This document shows, in pieces, positions 36,970 to 48,554 of a DNA stretch of 64,000 bases. Made by a program: the position numbers and the translations under genes. Numbering within the stretch: position 1 is the first letter of the stretch; every line of letters starts with the position of its first letter. The notes below the pieces were generated by a model, which was not told where the DNA came from, ran no database searches, and saw only the letters and a list, made by a program, of their open reading frames with translations. This stretch comes from Trichopria drosophilae (Eukaryota > Arthropoda > Insecta > Hymenoptera > Diapriidae): the NCBI GenBank assembly GCA_030407085.1, contig CM059584.1, positions 64,988,001 to 65,052,000 on the forward strand, in the 5' to 3' direction.

Positions 36970-38705
36970 ATTGATATAAGCAGTTTTCTGATAAAGGCGA
37001 TTCTACAGCTATTAAATTACAAAGTAATTGACATAGTTGACACATTTCGTTTTCTGAAAGATATGTAAAATATACTCTAAATGGTCTTAGCTTGGAAGTC
37101 ATCGATAATGTGGATAAAGGGACCTACGTTAAGAATTGTAAATTAAAGATTCTAGACAATTTTCAAAATTTTAGTCTTGTTACTATGAAATCAAGCCTTA
37201 TATGGATATTTTAAAGAAAATTACTGTCGAGATGTCTTCGTAGATTAATTGTTCTGATACGAAGGTTGTCAGCGATTGAAGTATGTCCTTTATATAAACC
37301 TTAGCAATACAGATCTATTTTCGACCTTTTCAATGAATATAATACAAAAGGTTAACAAATTGATGCACATATAGGCCTGTGAGAAATACGTTATAACTAG
37401 TACATATGAGAACTGAGCATACATGAATTTTGTTATAATTGGGCTTTTAGTTGGTTTAGTTCATGTTCTTAGATATATTTCTTATATATTCAGATCTATT
37501 TTCATATTGTTGAATATGGATAATATAAACTAGATAGAATTGGTACACACATATGCCTCCGAGAAGTTACAGTCGATAACCGTCCTTAGACATACTACTC
37601 TATTCTCGTATTTTTTAAAATATGTAATATAAAACAAAAGGACTTCATGTATAAATATACTTGTGAGGAATATACGTCCAAACCACTTAATGTCTATTAG
37701 CCTTCTGACATAATTTTTCTATAACGTACGTTTTCATTGATTGAATTTTCATTCTTTAATTTATTTTTTTCAACACTGATCTATTTTCGACTTTTTGGTT
37801 GAAATACACTAATACGCATATATTGCTGCACTTATCATATACACCTTTTTCCGCAAGTTTCAACTTTTATTTTTCTATTTGCGTACCGTTATGTACCGTT
37901 TTTTATGTGTACAAGAAATGTACATTCCTGAAATTTGTTTTTCTGCATTCTTTTTAATTTTGAGTTTTTTGGGGTAAGTTTCTTTACCAACATTATCAAC
38001 GCTTTAGAAGACTTTTACCGAAATATTTTAATACTCATGCTCCACATCGTGATTAATTAAAAAAAAATAGGTACTTTCAAAATTAGAAATGTTACGGTCA
38101 TATACATAGGTAAAATAATATGAAGAATTTATACGCTAATATAGTTTGGCCAATCACTGTTGGTTCTTATTGTTATTACTACATTTTATTATCTGTAAGA
38201 ACCTAGTTTACTAAAAACTACAATCATCATTTACAAAAGGGTAGTTTTATTGTCTAACTCTGTGAGATCCCAAACGTGAATATTTTGAAATAATTTTGAA
38301 ATTAGATTACCTTTATTTCTGCAATTTAGATAGAAGACTCTATATATAAGAATTCTTTTTAGTTGTTAAATGAATCAATAGATATAGATCAGAAACTCAC
38401 AGCAATTGCCTCAACTTTGCAATATAAATTCAGAAATGTAAAACAAATTGTAAATAACACTTTCGTTTCTTAATACGTTCTGTTAATGAAATAGTAAGGG
38501 TAATAAACAGTCCAAGTTCTAAAAATTATAGTCGTAATTCTGCTTAAAAAGCTTATTGCTTTATTAAACATACTGTATACATATATAATATGTGTACATA
38601 TGCTAGTAAATTTATTTAGTGATGCACTTGTAAGGGCAAGTGTAAGAATTGTGTACATGTACATAAAACATACACATGTACTACGAGATTATGGAGTTTT
38701 CGCGC
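36970..38705. other. arm sequence without genes, left
   Basis: AT-rich DNA with no credible coding region. It is the inverse of 50,210-51,994. A few modules with ATAGATCTR and GTACACATATATGCCTCCGA suggest an old degraded repeat. Confidence 0.5.
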
Positions 38706-38711
38706 CTGGCG

Positions 38712-38946
38712 AATAGTTTTTTGGAAAGTTTCAAGATTTTCGAAAAAAATGAGGACCGAACTCAAGAGATTCCAGGCCGGGAATCGAACCCGGGACCTTC
38801 CTATTGCCGGTAGAATGCTCTTCCAACTGAGCTACCTGCCCGCTCGTAAAGCGCTATACTAAGGCAAAGCGAGAAATTCAAATTGAATAAATGATATAAT
38901 CGATCCTCATTTTTTTCGAAAATCTTAAAACTTTCCAAAAACTATA
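38712..38946. repeat. MITE carrying a tRNA-like sequence, left copy
   Basis: The terminal inverted repeats are about 43 bases: ATAGTTTTTTGGAAAGTTTC, then GATTTTCGAAAAAAATGAGG, with the mirror at 38,904-38,946. The middle holds a 72-base tRNA-like segment. The right copy is at 49,971-50,204. Confidence 0.8.
38770..38841 (-). tRNA. tRNA-like sequence (pseudo-tRNA) inside the MITE
   Basis: The minus strand shows a good D arm (GCTC...GAGC), an intact T arm with GGTTCGATTCC (pol III B box) and an anticodon stem TTCTA/TAGGA with loop CCGGCAA. Position 33 is C rather than U, and only four acceptor pairs (CAGG/CCTG) form. It is therefore probably not a working tRNA but a tRNA-derived internal promoter. 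The nominal anticodon would be GGC. Confidence 0.5.
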
Positions 38947-38989
38947 CGTAAAAAATTCCATCTTTCCCTCTTTACGTAATTGTTAATTT

Positions 38990-40130
38990 CTCCAACATAT
39001 TTGCAATATTTCTAATGAATCCAGACGAGTTTCTGGCTTTAGAAAAAATAGTTGGGAAAATTAAATAACTATTTGCACCTATTTCCACCAGGATTTGCTC
39101 GGTATAAGGCGACATCTCATTTAGGTAAATGTAAACGATACTTAACATATTTAAATAATTTCGTATATTTTTAAATATAATTTTTTAATGGATGCAAAGT
39201 ATTTAATGATGAACATTCATAATTTAAGTATAAATAGATCTTCCCAAAAATGTTCTAAACTTATTTTAAGCTTTAAGTAAGACGTGTGATAAACAATATC
39301 TAAATAGTTCGCCTGTAAAATGGAGAATATTTACTATAAAAATGGTATTTAAATTTTATCTCCGAAAACGTATTTTTTAAAAATCTGAAAAAATGTGACA
39401 AGATACATTTTTAAGAATGGCTTTATATAACATTTTTTGGAAAAATGGTCATTTTTTTATTTCGAAAAAAAAGTTTTAATTTTTAAATCTTTTTTTTTAA
39501 ATAATGTAATCGACAACAGATGTTATAAAAAATTTGTATACTGGTATTGAGATGTTTTGAAGGCACTTCAATTTTTTCTATTTTTGTAACACTGTAATGG
39601 CGGAGAAAAATAATAAAAACAGAAAATACTCATTTTTTAGCATAGCGCGCTTAATAAAGTGGGTGGGGAGCTGAAAATTTCAGGAAAATTGTTTTTTTCC
39701 ACCTTAAAAAGGATGCCGCATCGACTGTTCATTTTCATTTGGTGGCATGTGTAAAAAAATTGTAAACCCGCAAAGTACTGACGGAAAAAAGTTATGGCTA
39801 TTGTTATTTTCGGAAATTTTTAAAGTTGTAGATTTTAAAGTTATATACATAAATTTTATAAACTCCAAAAACTTTTTGTGCATGATAAGATCCGGGTTAC
39901 CATTTAATGTCGTACCTTACTTTTCAATTAAAATAAGAAGTCGGTTGATCCTGAAAAAAAAACTATTACGCTCTGCACTCAATTAAGTGTCCGCTGGACC
40001 CTATCAGATATCCTATAAGAATTTTTCTCACGTGCAGTGTGAATGTAACTTGAGATTAAATAATGCAGTACGTTGTGAAATTCGATTTTTCTTGTTGCAG
40101 AAAAGCAAGCGCAAAATAAGTGGAAAGCTT
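38990..40130 (+). repeat. inner inverted repeat next to the transposase gene, copy 1
   Basis: About 1.14 kb that recurs inverted at 48,554-43,909 (copy 2, interrupted by two insertions) and again inverted at 49,920-48,788 (within copy 3). It ends inside coding sequence: it includes the acceptor TTGTTGCAG (40,100) and about 30 exon bases up to AAGTGGAAAGCTT. There the sequence diverges into the transposase start on this side and the MADF gene on the other. Confidence 0.85.
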
Positions 40131-40133
40131 ACA

Positions 40134-41381
40134 ATGAGTTCCCAGTTCTTGAACGAAAACAATAATCACAGAATCAACGAATTTAAGAATAGTCGTTCCA
40201 CTAATGGGGAGTACATCAACTTATTCTCTTCGCTTAGAATGGATCCTGGAAAGTTTCTAAAGTACACGAGAATGACCGTCGCTACTTTTCATTACGTTTT
40301 GGCAAAAATCAGTCCTTTTCTGGTGAAGAAATGGTGTAATTTACATACTGAACCAATCTTGCTTCTGGCATAATTTGCTTGTGGAATTTTAATTTTGTTT
40401 TGCATTAAAGCTTTATACAACTCTGAAGCTTTAAAAGTTGCCGAGTCGTGTTGACTACCAAATCCTCCAACATCTGCATACAGTTGGGTATGCAACTAAA
40501 CGAAGTTCAAATTTGATATTTTTTAATATTTATGTGAATTATGGTCTCTAACTTTTCAGATTTTTAGCGACTGGTAATACATACTCACAATTGGCGTTTT
40601 CCTTCTTGATGGGAATAAAAACTGTATCAGTTATAATACCTGAGACAATAAACGTGCTGTGGTCAACATTAGTACCGATACATATGCCAGTTCCTTCAGC
40701 CAGTGATTTTATTAAAATATCACAGGATTTCGAAAAGAAATGGAAATTTCCTCATTGTTTGGGATCAATCGATGGGCGTCACGTGGCTGTAAAAAGGCCG
40801 CACAATTCCGGGAAATTTTAATTTTAAAGGATATAATTCCATTGTTTTGCAAGCTGTAGTCGACGCAAACTACAAATACGTTTGTATTGATGTTGGAGGA
40901 TTTGGTAGTCGACACGACTCGGCAACTTTTAAAGCTTTATAGTTGTATTTTTATGCAAAACAAAATTAAAATTCCACAAGCTGGCAAAGTAAAAAATTCA
41001 GACTTATATCTGCCGTACTTTTTTATTGGAGATGGGGCATATCCTATTTCCAATTTCTTAATCAAACCATATCGTGGTATTCACCTAACACAGCCTCAAA
41101 AAATATTCAACAAGCGATTGTCTGCAGCTCGTGTTGTTGTGGAAAATGTTTTTGCTCGCACCAGTCAGAAATGGCGTATATATTATACCAACATTGACAA
41201 AAGTCCCGAAATAATTAATTTAATAATAAAAACGACATGTTTGTTGCACAATGTAATAATTGATTTGGAGCAACAAAATAATGGTCATGATCTAATTGTT
41301 AATGAAGCGCTGTCAATCGATGATGACCCGCTTATCGAGATTATGAAAGGTGAAAACATTCGCGATGAACTAGCAAAATAG
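40134..41381 (+). pseudogene. PIF/Harbinger transposase, rearranged
   Basis: ATG at 40,134 begins the N-terminal part (SSLRMDPGKFLKYTRM, the family's helix before the catalytic domain), open to about 40,373. After an acceptor CTTTTCAG the frame resumes at 40,560: FLATGNTY, CLGSIDGRHVAVKRP (first Asp). A frameshift near 40,822, in the family's sGsxyyNyKGy block, leads to DANYKY and DVGGFGSRHDS (second Asp). A TAG near 40,938 follows, then MQNKIKIPQA, FIGDGAYPI, FNKRLSAARVVVENVFAR (catalytic Glu) and the C-terminus to 41,381. A small inverted fragment disrupts the part after 40,363. Harbinger enzymes normally act with a Myb/SANT- or MADF-type DNA-binding partner; such a gene lies convergently at 43,938-41,672. 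The enzyme is inactive as written. Confidence 0.9.
40370..40490 (-). repeat. inverted, better-preserved copy of a transposase segment
   Basis: On the minus strand this reads ADVGGFGSQHDSATFKASEL, then YKALMQNKIKIPQA, in one frame. The same segment in the gene at 40,880-40,990 has a stop and lacks about 20 bases. It therefore derives from a healthier transposase copy and lies in reverse orientation beside the palindrome breakpoint. Confidence 0.85.
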
Positions 41382-41671
41382 TTTGTAAATAACCCGTAAA
41401 CATAATACAGGTATATTAAGTTGAGTTAGAAAAATAAACTGATATAATTCAACTACTCACATATTTGTAATAAATTGTATTCAAACGTTGTAACAAATTC
41501 TAAAGTTGTAATAATTTTTATCTATTTCTAATATAAAACATTACGTAAATAAGTAAGATATTTTTTTTAATTTAAATACTTTATCGAAGAAACACTATAT
41601 AATATTAAAATTCTTAGCAAACATTTGTCAATGGAACCATTCATGAGTTTTATTATGTTGATCCAGTATAT

Positions 41672-43938
41672 TTAAATAACATCAGTGTTCTCTTTCTCTT
41701 CGTTCTCTTGAAAAGTATCACGAGTCATCGTTGTAATGCCACTTCTGCCTGTAGCAAACGCTTGGCTTGGCAAACGTTTCGCGGCAGTAGATGTCGGGAC
41801 TGAGACAAGGCCCGCTGCAAATGCGGGAGAAGTTGCTGCAATTTCTCTTGCGACCGATTCAGATCTTACTGAAGTTGATGCAGGGATTGAACTTGAGATA
41901 CTACCCTCGCCGTACCCTTGCAGATTTTCCATAGAATGAAGTAGGTGCTGCCCAGGATATGGATGTATCTGATGTTCGTAAATCTTGTCATCCCACATCC
42001 CTGTTTGTTGAGAAGGGTATGCGTAGTACCCTTGTCGCATATTTTCTGAAAATTTTATTGAAATATTTAGCATTGCTATTAGGACTTAAACTTGAATATG
42101 ATAATATTAGCCCTTTTAGGAACCTAAGATTGTGGGCAATCCAACGGAGAAAACAATGATTCATTTAACGGTTTTTGGGGTCACCAATGGCCACCTTTAG
42201 CCGAAGTAACTGTTCCAACGTTCTGGAGCATTTCGGCTGAATGGAACGTTCAGCTAATTTTTCGTAACATGTTTACAAAATAAACCAACCTCAGTAAAGT
42301 GTAACCGGTTACCTGGGTCGGCTTAATGTGACCAATTACGAATCCGAGATCAGATTTGCAAGATTCAAAATGGCGGTTTCAATATGACGGGCATACTATC
42401 TAAAATTTTATTTTTAAATTATGATAAGTACTGTCGTGTTCTACGTGAAGTTGTAGATAAAAAGCCTCTCTTAACGTTTTTTTTTCTAAATTGTATGAGT
42501 AAGGAAGAAAAAAATTTCGGTTTTTGGGTTGTTGTGCATAGAGTTTCCGCACTTTTTTTCCATACGATTCCCGAAAAATAACAAATATAGAGTATTATGT
42601 AAAATACAACAGTATTTTTTATATTTCAAAAAAATTAAATTTTTTATGGTGTCCGCCATATTCGATTGTTTTATAACTTTGACATTTTTTTACTCATTTA
42701 GCACGCAATTTACGTAAAAGCCACTTTTTACTGAAGATTTCACGTATAATACGAAAGCATTTGTAATATTAAATGACAATTTTCATAGTATGTCCGCCGA
42801 ATTGTGGTCGTCATTTTGAATATTGCAAATAAGTTGGGATTCGTAACTAGCGATCCCGAAAACTGTGAAATGTATCATCGTTTTCTTCGTTGGATTTCTT
42901 AGAATCTACGGCCTGGAAAACGATCAAGATTATTTACCGCCATATCTATTTTCGATTTCGCGTTCACGTGTAGTGATCGGTTTGTACTTTTTCTCCTTCT
43001 TCATCGTTATGTTGGGCTGCAAGTTTGGATTAGGAGGATATGAGTATACAATCCTGCAATCTAAAACAACAAGTATGATAGTAAATAAAATTCAAATATT
43101 GATAATCCGTCAATGATGCTAATGAGGCTGAAATTGGTCGCATATTCGTAGCCGCTGATTCAGGAAAGTATTGATTATTTCATTGCCATTTTTTATTGAT
43201 AATTCTGATTATTTACGACTTAAGTGACATCCCGGAATCGTTCCTCTTTCAAGAAATACATTTTTTAAATAGAAAAACTTTCTTTCCTGAATCTGCGGCT
43301 ATGAATGTGCGGAAAATGTCAGCTTTATATTATGCTACTTTTCGTACCATCATCTTCATTTATTACTTCTCTCTTCCTTTTTGGTGGTGCTAAAATACTT
43401 GGTGCCACCGGACTTCCTTTAAATGTTTCCTCATTTATCGACTTCCATGTCGCAGTTTTGTAGGCATAACTAAAAATAACCCTTGAAATGTCAGTACGGT
43501 AGAGCAAGATGTCTTCTTTACTCACTTCTCTCATAGTTGGCAGAAGTGTTTCAAAAAATGCCAAATTGTTTTTATCTTGCTCTGTTGCACTACTGACGCG
43601 TCCATACTGGGTCAAGGATTTCTCTAATAATGCGTATTGTTCGCGGTGCATACGCATTTCCTCTGCAATGTTTCTTGGTTTCTTACTCATTTTAATGTCT
43701 GTTTCCTCGGAGTCGATGGTGGTTGGCGATGGCTTTTTATTAGCTACAATGCTCTCCAAGTTCCCACTTGATGTATTGGGAAGTACAGACCCGGCTAAGA
43801 ACGAAAGCGATTCGTAGAAGGGCCAAGTCGACTCGTAAACGTTCTCCAGACCGTCGCCCGATCGGTGGAATTGAACACGGGAATGTTCTGCTTTAAATTT
43901 TTTCACTAAAGCTTTCCACTTATTTTGCGCTTGATTTT
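41672..43938 (-). CDS. MADF-BESS protein, exons 2 and 3 (Harbinger partner gene)
   Basis: Exon 2 (43,938-43,348) begins after TTGTTGCAG and encodes the second half of a MADF domain (NQAQNKWKALVKKFKAEH...WPFYESLSFL), a linker, and a BESS-like motif FFETLLPTMREVSKEDILLY followed by RTDISRVIF. Its donor is G|GTACGA, phase 1. Exon 3 (42,045-41,672) begins after TTTTCAG and encodes a Ser/Pro/Ala-rich tail ending ENEEKENTDVI. With exon 1 at 58,353-58,212 the lengths are 142+591+374=1,107 nt, a 368-residue frame with no stop. MADF binds DNA and BESS mediates protein contacts; in PIF/Harbinger elements such a second protein helps the transposase bind ends or enter the nucleus. The gene converges on the transposase. 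Intron 2 contains two repeats. Intron 1 would span about 14 kb. Confidence 0.8.
42150..42870. repeat. fragment related to foldback element C inside MADF intron 2
   Basis: GGTTTTTGGGGTCACC, AATTACGAATC and AAAATGGCGG words at 42,165-42,380 are mirrored at 42,780-42,870 (TGTCCGCC, GGGATTCGTAACTAGCGATC). These are the same modules as in element C but more diverged. It looks like an older, shorter foldback relative. Confidence 0.6.
43135..43316. repeat. small inverted-repeat element in MADF intron 2
   Basis: TATTCGTAGCCGCTGATTCA plus GGAAAG at 43,143-43,168 is mirrored by CTTTCCTGAATCTGCGGCTA plus TGAATG at 43,282-43,307. The spacer is about 110 bases. It lies only about 30 bases from the MADF exon 2 donor. 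Confidence 0.6.
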
Positions 43939-44803
43939 CTGCAACAAGAAAAATCGAATTTCACAACGTACTGCATTATTTAATCTCAAGTTACATTCAC
44001 ACTGCACGTGAGAAAAATTCTTATAGGATATCTGATAGGGTCCAGCGGACACTTAATTGAGTGCAGAGCGTAATAGTTTTTTTTCAGGATCAACCGACTT
44101 CTTATTTTAATTGAAAAGTAAGGTACGATATTAAATGGTAACCCGGGTCTTATCATGCACAAAAAGTTTTTGGAGTTTATAAAATTTATGTATATAACTT
44201 TAAAATCTACAACTTTAAAAATTTCCGAAAATAACAATAGCCATAACTTTTTTCCGTCAGTACTTTGCGGGTTTACAATTTTTTTACACATGCCACCAAA
44301 TGAAAATAAACAGTCGATGCGGCATCCTTTTTAAGGTGGAAAAAAACAATTTTCCTGAAATTTTCAGCTCCCCACCCACTTTATTAAGCGCGCTATGCTA
44401 AAAAATGAGTATTTTCTGTTTTTATTATTTTTCTCCGCCATTACAGTGTTACAAAAATAGAAAAAATTGAAGTGCCTTCAAAACATCTCAATACCAGTAT
44501 ACAAATTTTTTATAACATCTGTTGTCGATTACATTATTTAAAAAAAAAGATTTAAAAATTAAAACTTTTTTTTCGAAATAAAAAAAAGACCATTTTTCCA
44601 AAAAATGTTATATAAAGCCATTCTTAAAAATGTACCTTGTCACATTTTTTCAGATTTTTAAAAAATACGTTTTCGGAGATAAAATTTAAATACCATTTTT
44701 ATAGTAAATATTCTCCATTTTACAGGCGAACTATTTAGATATTGTTTATCACACGTCTTACTTAAAGCTTAAAATAAGTTTAGAACATTTTTGGGAAGAT
44801 CTA

Positions 44804-46731
44804 TACGGAAAAAAATAATCCAGTGAAAATTCCCGAACTTGTTCGGATGTTAAGGATTTGAGAAAAATTCGACGAAAATCTCACGATTATCGGTAAATAT
44901 GTTCGAAATGTTTCTGAGTAATTCCCGAACTGAAAATATATTTCACAGTTTGGTTCGGAAATACGCTGAAAGTAAATATTACAGATGATTTCACATAAAA
45001 TTAAGAAACAGTTCAATATTTATGTCATTAGTATTTAAGAAAATGTACATCTAACATGAAATAGTTTTTATTACATTACGATTGTGAGAAGTTGTGCATC
45101 CAGTTTATGAAAATTCCCGAACTATTTTGTACTTCTCTACCTACATGTATATATATTATATGCGCAAATACCGATACGCCAGACCATGTACATATATATA
45201 CACAACCAACGAACCAACCCCGCCGTTCTGCGCAGGCGATGTATTCGCACATGGCGGCCAGGGAATGAAAACAAAACAATATATATATATATATATTCGA
45301 TTATTATGCTTCGATATGTTTCTTCTAACACAGGTAAAGAATGGAGAATCTGCCGGTAGGAAAGTTATTTTTTGAAAAATATTTTGACCTTTATCAAATT
45401 TTGTTTACCTTAATTTACATTAATAGGAATTTGATGGCATTCATAATACAGACAAGCTTGTAGAAAATGCTATTGAAGTACATTGCGATAATGCTGAAGT
45501 GAATGTGGTAAAAACAAAAAAAAATAGTAGTAAAACTCCAAACTACATAATAATCAAACCTTTCAGTTCAATCCCAGCTGACGTACGGTCATGTTCATGT
45601 GCGAAAATGTTACGAAATATACAAAATGTTTTGTATACTGTTTGTATATTTTGTTAACTTTTCGTTGACGAATGTGACAGTGTGTTAGCTGGGATGAGAC
45701 AATTTTTATTTAGAGCAATTTTCACTGGCCGTACTAACGGAACTAGTGTAAAATGCTATTATACTGCTGTGTGTCTTAGAAAAGGTCGTATCTACATTTC
45801 TACGATTTTCACTTATTCGTGAAATACGGTTTTAGTCATAACAGTAATTTTGTATTTTTAAAAATGATTTTTGACGGCTATCTATTTAGCACGATTCTCA
45901 GTGGATTGTTAACTAACGGGTTTCATATTTTTTGGGACATCATATATATTCATTACAGTTTCTAATACAGAGCTTGAATTTTGAAAAATTAATTAAATCA
46001 TTTTTAATTTAAGTATCTTTGTGAACATTTCTACCTTATTGACTGAGCCGTACGGAATCCCCTTGAACCTACATACCCAATTGTATGAAACATATAAAGA
46101 ACGTTATTTGTGAATAACTACATTCAAATATTCGCGGGCATTCACTTACACAGATATTCACAGATGGCGCGTTTCTCGCCAGCGCGCTAAACTGATAGAT
46201 TATGTATAAATACAACTTCTGACTCAGTCTACTAATGAGTAAATATGTTAGCGTTCCGTTAATACCGTTTGCGTGCGTGCGTATATTAACTGTTATCTAG
46301 TTTAATATTATTGTATAGGTCTGCGTTGTAATTCGTTTAGCGATGTATTTCTATGTATGGGCCTTGTGTATAAAATGTTAGAAAAGTTTGTTCTTGAATT
46401 AGTAAATGACGGTTAAAAGACATAATATGAAAACCAAATTTTTTCCCTTAAACTAGTCGGATTATTTAATTATATTAGCTTCGAATTTTTCTTGAACTGA
46501 TTCGGAAATATTCCCGAACTGTTTAGAAATGATCTTAGTTATAAGATCTTAGATATAATTCGAGCATATCACTTCACAGTTCGGGAACTCCTCATGAATT
46601 AATTTGACTTCTTCATGAAAAAGGGTCTAGAAAATTTCTAACGAGACAGTTCCTAATCTTCTTTCAAGCATACTGAAATCCTCAACATCCGAACGAGTTC
46701 AGGAATTTTCACTGGATTATTATTTTCCGTG
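44804..46731. mobile_element. DNA transposon-like insertion with CACGGAAAA ends, TA target
   Basis: The left end TACGGAAAAAAATAATCCAG and right end (inverted) CACGGAAAATAATAATCCAG extend into AGTGAAAATTCCxGAAC and GTTCGGATGTT. TA flanks both ends (44,802-44,803 and 46,732-46,733), and copies 1 and 3 show the unfilled GATCTATTTATAC. Internal AAATTCCCGAACT words recur at about 44,932, 45,110 and 46,512. No transposase is visible, so it is probably non-autonomous. It includes an (AT)n tract at 45,278-45,297. Confidence 0.85.
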
Positions 46732-46930
46732 TATTTATACTTAAATTATGAATGTTCATCATTAAATACTTTGCATCCATTCAAAAATTATATTTAAAAA
46801 TATACGAAATTATTTAAATATGTTAAGTATCGTTTACATTTGCCTTATACCGAGCAAATCCTGGTGGAAATAGGTGCAAATAGTTATTTAATTTTCCCAA
46901 CTATTTTTTCTAAAGCCAGAAACTCGTCTG

Positions 46931-48520
46931 CCCGCTAAACAATATTCCGTTACAGCAACATCTTTGAAACGTCGCATTATAGCCATGCGACCAAACTTGT
47001 TTCATTGCAAAAACATTTTTGGGACGTCCTTGGAACCAGAAATGTCCTGCCACATTTACGGTTTTTAAATAACGTTTCATTCGTAACGTACCTGCGACGT
47101 TTGAAAACTATACATCCAACGTTGTAAAAACGTTACATTAAACGGTCATAAATAAAAATTATAAGAAATTCGACGAATTATTTTATTCAATTCGAATTTT
47201 ATTATTATTTATGTATCGTTAGATATGTTATGAAAGAATGTAGTTTTATAATTTTACTCGCAAATAAATCTATGAATCTAAGAAAAATCCGTCCCGACCG
47301 AGGATCGAACCCGGGTCTACCGGTTACAACGCTGACGTCTTAACCACTACGCTACGCTCGCATACGTATTACCATGCGAACGAGAGCTCTTATACTCAAT
47401 CGTAGAAGGCTTCTTGATAAATACGGGTTTAGTTTAAACAAGATATGTTTAATTAATTTTGTCATTTCCATATTGGGAATAATAATATTTTAATATTATT
47501 TGACTATTTTGTAGTAATTTATTGTAATTTAAATAAATATTTTTAAGATATCCGTATAATATTTTTTTTAAACGAAATGGATTAATAGACAATGTTTAAA
47601 AAAATGTAAAGTTAATTGACACATGTATATTTTACAAATGCACTACTTGGAAATAAGTTATGAAATTACGCGGATATTAAAATTAACACAAGTGAACCAC
47701 TTTTTAAATTATGAATTAAATTTAATACAATTTACATTAAAAATAATAAGGTGCGAGTTATTTTTCTGGACAAGTGACGGAAATTTACAAATTTTGTACA
47801 TAAATATATTAAAAGCGAACGAATTTTTTAAAATAAATACACTGTATATATAAAATGCATATTCTCTAAATATTACAAAACCCGTTTCAATTTCAAATGT
47901 GAAGTATAACAATAGTTAAATTTCACTTCATTGCAATCTCAGCCTCAAATTACTCTATATTTTAAATTAATTTTTGTAGTAATATTACAAAAAAAATATT
48001 GAATTTAATGGACATCAATGTATTTAAGTTATACACGTATAAGAAATAAAAAGAACAAAATTAATAATAGCAAATAATATTATGCACCAGAAAAAAGAAT
48101 AATTATAAGAAGAAAAAGATTGCATGTAAATCGTGCTAATATACAAAAACAAATGCATCCGAACGCTTCCAAATCTTGAAGGCGAAGTCTGAGATGGAAC
48201 TGGTCGAAACGATTGAAGATATGCAACAAATCATGTCTACGAAACGTTGCATTCGTAACATTACATGAATGTTACGTTAGTAACCTGAATGCGACGTTTT
48301 AAATTTCCTTGGTGATTTTGTGACGTTGCGGAAACGATTCCATAAAACGTTTTTAAAACTGTTATAAAGTGACATCCTGGTAATGTTACGCATGAGCTTT
48401 GTGTATTTAGATATTGTGCAACGTCGTGTAAATGGCATCAAGAAGTTGTTACGAAACGTTACGTTTTTGCCATAAATGGGATAACATGTAACGTTTCATT
48501 TACGTTACATGTTTAGCGGG
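46931..48520. mobile_element. non-autonomous element with CCCGCTAAAC ends
   Basis: The ends CCCGCTAAAC and GTTTAGCGGG are exact inverses. An apparent TG duplication flanks it, and the unfilled site ACTCGTCTGGATTC is seen in copies 1 and 3. Subterminal DNA is full of related words, GAAACGT, AACGTTAC and TAACGTTTC, in both orientations. It contains a tRNA-like sequence. No transposase is seen. Confidence 0.85.
47290..47362 (-). tRNA. degenerate tRNA-like sequence inside the CCCGCTAAAC element
   Basis: The minus strand carries an A-box-like TAGCGTAGTGGTTAAGAC and a perfect B box GGTTCGATCC in a T arm CCGGG/CTCGG. The anticodon arm is mispaired and the acceptor ends (GCGAGCG against TCGGGAC) do not pair. 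It is a pol III promoter-like relic rather than a working tRNA. Confidence 0.45.
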
Positions 48521-48554
48521 TGGATTCATTAGAAATATTGCAAATATGTTGAAG

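Larger units (their letters stand above)
10461..40363 (+). repeat. left arm of the giant inverted repeat
   Basis: Reading inward from 10,461, this sequence is the reverse complement of 62,429 down to 48,555, apart from private insertions and small indels. Matched landmarks include 12,303-12,488 with 60,605-60,420; 21,328-21,469 with 58,353-58,212; 34,204 with 54,341; 38,770-38,841 with 50,146-50,075; and 39,987-40,363 with 48,929-48,555. Without the LTR element, the P/THAP element and the AT hairpin, about 11.7 kb remain. Confidence 0.93.
43909..48554 (-). repeat. inner inverted repeat, copy 2, split by two nested elements
   Basis: This is the reverse complement of copy 1 (38,990-40,130) in three pieces: 43,909-44,803, 46,732-46,930 and 48,521-48,554. 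The interruptions are the elements at 44,804-46,731 and 46,931-48,520. The outer piece then abuts copy 3 (48,555 onward), which lies in the same orientation, so copies 2 and 3 are in tandem. Confidence 0.85.

Noticed and set aside
38770..38841. Functional tRNA gene (nominal anticodon GGC)
   Set aside because: Poor acceptor stem, C at position 33, and location inside MITE terminal repeats in both arms; kept only as tRNA-like.
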